Below are positions 19,036 to 22,507 of a stretch of DNA of 22,507 bases, piece after piece. A program made the position numbers and the translations under genes. This stretch comes from Euperipatoides rowelli. Taxonomy: Eukaryota > Onychophora > Udeonychophora > Euonychophora > Peripatopsidae. The DNA lies in assembly GCA_003024985.2 (NCBI GenBank), contig PXIH01S0003164.1. One strand, given 5' to 3'. The notes beneath the pieces were generated by a model. That model was not told the DNA's origin and did not search any database. It saw nothing but the letters and a program-made list of their open reading frames with translations. Every line of letters starts with the position of its first letter. Within the stretch, counting starts at the first letter, position 1.

Positions 19036-20965
19036 TTACTTATGGTATACAGAAAAACATTTTGCATGCAGTGGCACATTGCATCTTGTACAAATATAAC
19101 ATTTGGACTTTTGCAGAGTTTACATTGACGTCTGTTGTTTTTAGAGTTTTTTTCCAATCAGATGTTTGTCTTTACTGGTTTTTATTGTATTGTATGTTGC
19201 AGTTTGTACAGTTGATGGTTTGCCAATGTGACTGACAGAAGATGATGTAATGCCAATTGAAGGATCTTGTGAATCTGGTATGTTNTTTGTCTTCAAAAGT
19301 GAGACTAAGAATTCATTGAAACTCAAGAAGAAGAATATCTTTATTTTACAGACGATATAGCCGTCATGTATTTGATTTGCAACATCAATGAAGTTTGTAA
19401 ATATTGGCCACCACAACTTTTTTATTTTGACCTTTATTCTGTACATTGAGACAAAGTTATCTAGCGGATCCACACCACCCATATATTTAGTGTATAGAGA
19501 TACAAGTTGAGGATGGGGAACATATATGGATTCCTTGACTTTCCTACAGTATCTCTTTGAATTTGTTGGAAGGTCAATGATATCCCAATTTGTAACTAAA
19601 ATAACTATGGAACTATCTTTCCGTCTAACAACTGAAATTTTATTTTTTTGTATCAAAAACTACATTGTACACTCCCCTTTCTTACTTTTTCCTGTATGGG
19701 TTGTAAAGGTGCCTGTGCTATAATATGTGATTGTCTCAAATAGTGCCAGTAGCAAAAAAAAATATTTCTTGTGTAGTGCTGAAAAAAGTGCATGGGATGA
19801 AAAAAAAAATATTGAAATATATTACATGATGTTGGTGATCATTTAGGAGGTTTGTCACTACATCTCCTCTCATGCCCAAATCAGATCTGGCATAAACATC
19901 AAATTGATACAGATAACCTTCTGAAGAAGAAAGACACCAGATTTTGTACCAGAACCTAACTGGTTTGCCATTCATAAACATTTTGGCAGAATGTCGCCCA
20001 TAGTATGGTATCATTTCTTTATCGTGTGAATAAACACCATACTTTAAGAAATTTGAATTTAATTTGTCTAGATATGGCCTTAATTTAGCTAGCTTGTCAT
20101 TACTAATTTAGCTTTGTATTATCAGCAAGATGCAAATTCTTTTTAATAGATAAATACACAGCTCTTGTCATTGCCTTGAGCATAATTGGTACACTGACAT
20201 CTTCAGCTGTTGACCAGTATAGCTGCTCACAGGGCAAGCGATGATAACCAGAAAAAGGAGAAATCCTATAAACCTTTTCAAAATAGGCACTTTCCATGAA
20301 AAATCTGGGCAATTATTTTGATGGGCATATTTTATAGATTATTCTACAATATGTGAAAGAAGACCATTATCAAACATTGGAAAAAATAAATTTTGTGGAT
20401 CCAGTCCTTGAAGTTCATTTGCTATGGATGCTATCTCATTATTTTCCACTTTTTTGGGAGATAATGAATAGTTTGGCTTCTCTCGGGTCTGTATGGCCAC
20501 GGGTTCTGTTTTTAGTTTCTTAGATTTTTGATTCTTCTCTTTCCTTTTTTTTTACTATGGCTTTGACTATTATTTTCATTATCCAAATCAGAATCATCTC
20601 GTGGAAATAATAGCCCGGTGTTTACTTTAAGTTCATCCTCATCAATGAATTCTTCATCTGTCAAAGTCTCAACATCAGGAGGTATAATTACCATATCAAT
20701 TTGTTTTGCATCATCATCATCTGAATATTCTTCAAAACTATCACTATCTAACTCATCCAGTAAGATAGTAGCTTCTTTTAGTGTTAAAAATAGTTTTATA
20801 CCTCTTGTAAATGTACCTAAAAGAAAATAATTGCATATGAATAACAATTGTCTATAGATTCACAATTTATACTGCTTTGTGCTATTGATGCAAAAATGCA
20901 ACATTTAATTTAAATTTAAATTTCATGAGTAAACTTTTAAATGCAAACTTACCTTGTTGCTCCAT
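19036..20965 (-). pseudogene. piggyBac transposase pseudogene (PGBD3-like)
   Basis: Fragments follow the order of PGBD-type transposases. A 13-nt first exon (20965-20953, MEQQ plus one base) has donor G|GTAAG. An intron of 136 bp follows, ending in TTCTTTTAG. The acidic N-terminus begins at 20816 (LTLKEATILLDELDSDSFEE). Next is the region with HRLPCEQLYWSTAEDVSVPI at about 20200-20250, then EMIPYYGRHSAKMF and GKPVRFWYK at about 19950-20020, GGVDPLDNFVSMYR near 19430-19480, and a Cys-rich C-terminus ending YHK at stop 19036. Of the three catalytic Asp, the first (20021-20023) may persist, the second is Asn (19811-19813), and the third is present (19468-19470). There is a stop at 20339-20341, and frameshifts occur at A-runs near 20545 and 19640 and near 20250, 20105, 19736 and 19085. 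An N lies at 19285. Confidence 0.9.
20817..20952 (-). other. predicted intron in the piggyBac transposase
   Basis: The donor CAAG|GTAAG and the acceptor TTTTCTTTTAG|GT join a 13-nt exon (ATG GAG CAA CAA G) to the acidic N-terminal exon with no change of frame, giving MEQQGTFTRG. Without splicing, the large exon has no good start codon. This is inferred from splice signals and frame only. Confidence 0.6.
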
Positions 20966-21204
20966 TTTATAATAATGGATATCTAATATGATGTCATAAA
21001 TACTGTAGTGTCATCTACCTGCAAACCTTTTTTTTTTTCCTAAAAAACTGGCATTTTTTCTGTGACTTTTATATTAAATTTTATATAAGAATTTTTTTTA
21101 TTATAAAATATGGTTTCTAATTAATAATTAAATAAAATAATAGCTTGGTATATTAAAAGTAAGAGAAAAAACATATTTTAATGTTGCAAAAAGGAATCAA
21201 TAGA

Positions 21205-21218
21205 AGCTAATGAGTTAA
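21205..21218 (-). repeat. right terminal inverted repeat of piggyBac with TTAA
   Basis: Read on the minus strand this is TTAACTCATTAGCT, at the transposase 5' end. It matches the left end except at two positions. Confidence 0.75.
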
Positions 21219-22507
21219 TCCGAAACTAGGAAAAAGCAGACTGCATGTTTCTTTATTGAATTATCAACCCTGCTTACATAATTATCCCAATGCCGCTTTC
21301 AATTTTAAAACATCTATAAAATTTGAGCATGCCCAATAGTTAAAATTATTAATTTTTTAAAGAACTCGATGAACTATTCCAAATTTTAACATGAATAATT
21401 TTTTTTAATGTTTTTCAAAAACTTTGCCAGAAAATCTTAAGTTATTTCTTGTTATTTCAGATTAATGAAATACAGAGAAGTTAAAAGTTGTAAATGTTTT
21501 AAAGTTATTATTATATTAAAGTTTTTTTTTTAATAGAATTGATACTAAATAATGTTTTGTTTGTTTGTTTATTTGTTTAAATTCTGATTAAGTGCTGAGA
21601 TTATGAATATATAACATTTAAGTTATTTATAAATGCCAATGGTAGAATTAAATTATGCATTTAGTGGCTAAATTAAACTGTGCATGTGTGATAATCATTT
21701 TGTGCAAAAACTCAAATCCATTCAGTAAATAATGCAATTTCAATGTTCTGATGTTTACTTTTACAATACTATTCAGTTTGCTTTAAGTCGGATTGCTATT
21801 AGCTCCACAAGGGAGGCATACTTTTCAATTTCATTATGTAACAGCATTCTTACAGTACATCTTTCCAGCATATTTCATTTATTCTCAAATGTTTACATAT
21901 TTAGTGTAGAGTCAGGCTTTGATGATTGCGAATAGCATCCCAAGTTATTTAATGTATATTGTTTCCTAAATGATCTCTGGATAGTGATGTGTTTGAACAT
22001 GGATCTTGACTATTGCAATATCAGTGGGCAGACTCTTAAAAGTGGTTCACTGTCATCAATATAGGCACTTGATTTTAGACTTTTTAGCAATAAACCCCTA
22101 AAAACTTTTATTTCAGATTCATTGCTTTCAGGTTTACAAATTCCTGGACTTTGACTGTTTCAATGTCATCATTTGTACTATTGGAAGTTGTGTGCTGTCA
22201 TCATCTCAGGGGTAGTAAATTAACAGTCTCTGTACATTCCTTTAAAAATCAAACGAAATTGAAGCATGTCCCTACATTTCATTCCAAATAAAGGTCTAAA
22301 TTCGTTTTCCTACTGTCCAATCCCTGATATAAAATAGTTAGTAAGGTTAGATGAAACTGCTTTGTTGGTAGTAGAAGAGTCAGGAATACATAGCTAAAAA
22401 GTGCAAGTTTAAGTACATTTGTGAGCCCATTCATTCTTCTTTTAAATTTATAAGTGTATTTAAGTAAACACACCTATGTTTTTATTTTTTATTTTTCATA
22501 TGGTAAT
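21219..22507. other. unassigned right-hand flank, GC-richer in the middle
   Basis: 21219-21660 is AT-rich and contains a TTTG microsatellite at about 21555-21580. From about 21730 to 22230 the base composition is more balanced. On the minus strand, short peptide-like pieces switch between frames (for example HNEIEKYASLVELIAIRLKA near 21780-21850 and STNDDIETVKVQEF near 22145-22190), as in a decayed coding element. I cannot assign a family. No intact gene, exon with CCP cysteines or RNA gene is seen. Confidence 0.35.

Larger units (their letters stand above)
18847..21218 (-). mobile_element. piggyBac DNA transposon, near full length, decayed
   Basis: The element is bounded by TTAA on both sides (18847-18850 and 21215-21218), the obligatory piggyBac target site. 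Just inside, the ends are imperfect inverted repeats: TTAACCCATTAACT on the left and TTAACTCATTAGCT on the right (read inward), differing at two of 14 positions. It is about 2.37 kb long. A single transposase gene runs right to left inside it. Left and right subterminal regions of about 190 and 250 bp carry no coding. The multiple stops and frameshifts show that it is no longer autonomous. Confidence 0.88.

Noticed and set aside
19526-19723. 65-codon plus-strand frame
   Set aside because: Antisense to the transposase fragment with GGVDPLD; no independent support.
20618-20830. Ser-rich 70-codon frame on the plus strand
   Set aside because: It is the antisense shadow of the Asp/Glu-rich N-terminus of the piggyBac transposase.
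21732-21935. 67-codon plus-strand frame in the GC-richer right flank
   Set aside because: No family resemblance or splice support, and the minus strand of the same block looks at least as peptide-like.
1-22507. CRISPR arrays, rRNA, intact tRNA, bacterial operons or phage genes
   Set aside because: None seen. The window is eukaryotic; the repeats present are microsatellites, inverted repeats and transposon remnants.

Overview
This is animal genomic DNA from an AT-rich invertebrate, by eye about a quarter to 30% G+C. It has GT-AG introns, one-domain-per-exon sushi (CCP) modules, CpG scarcity outside exons, many A/T runs, and remnants of several eukaryotic transposon classes. I see no bacterial features and cannot name the species. 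A cnidarian, chelicerate or other AT-rich invertebrate would all fit. The base at 19285 is N, so this is a draft assembly.

The only host gene I can support lies on the minus strand between about 16770 and 5574. It reads right to left as six CCP exons: 16770-16588, 15334-15116, 14772-14575, 11197-11018, 7708-7529 and 6419-6240. All are phase 1-1, so any exon can be skipped or duplicated without a frameshift. A possible 96-bp linker exon lies at 15897-15802. A likely terminal coding exon at 5680-5574 ends in a stop codon. Every CCP exon has the four cysteines and the tryptophan before the fourth cysteine. Several potential N-glycosylation sites point to a secreted or cell-surface protein. The start codon and signal peptide were not found and may lie beyond 22507 or in the unexplained right-hand part.

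Left of the gene (1-5560) are old transposon remains: a tRNA-like SINE trace, an RTE-like LINE fragment with its catalytic centre deleted (1620-2575), a large imperfect fold-back (2741-3201), and a possible zinc-binding tail of a second LINE (3690-4440). The gene's introns hold long AT-rich sequence, two complementary trinucleotide-like repeat tracts (11572-11900 and 16015-16340), a G-rich motif on the transcribed strand, and a small GC-richer island at 12890-13185.

Right of the gene are a perfect 56-bp palindrome (17312-17367), a Penelope-like fragment with a GIY-YIG domain (17625-18044), and a nearly full-length decayed piggyBac element (18847-21218). The piggyBac element keeps both TTAA ends, short terminal inverted repeats and a spliced 13-nt first coding exon. 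The last 1.3 kb is unassigned, GC-richer and without a convincing gene.

Nothing here looks like a multi-gene system. The most novel candidates are the CCP gene's unusual small exons and the palindrome and fold-back structures.
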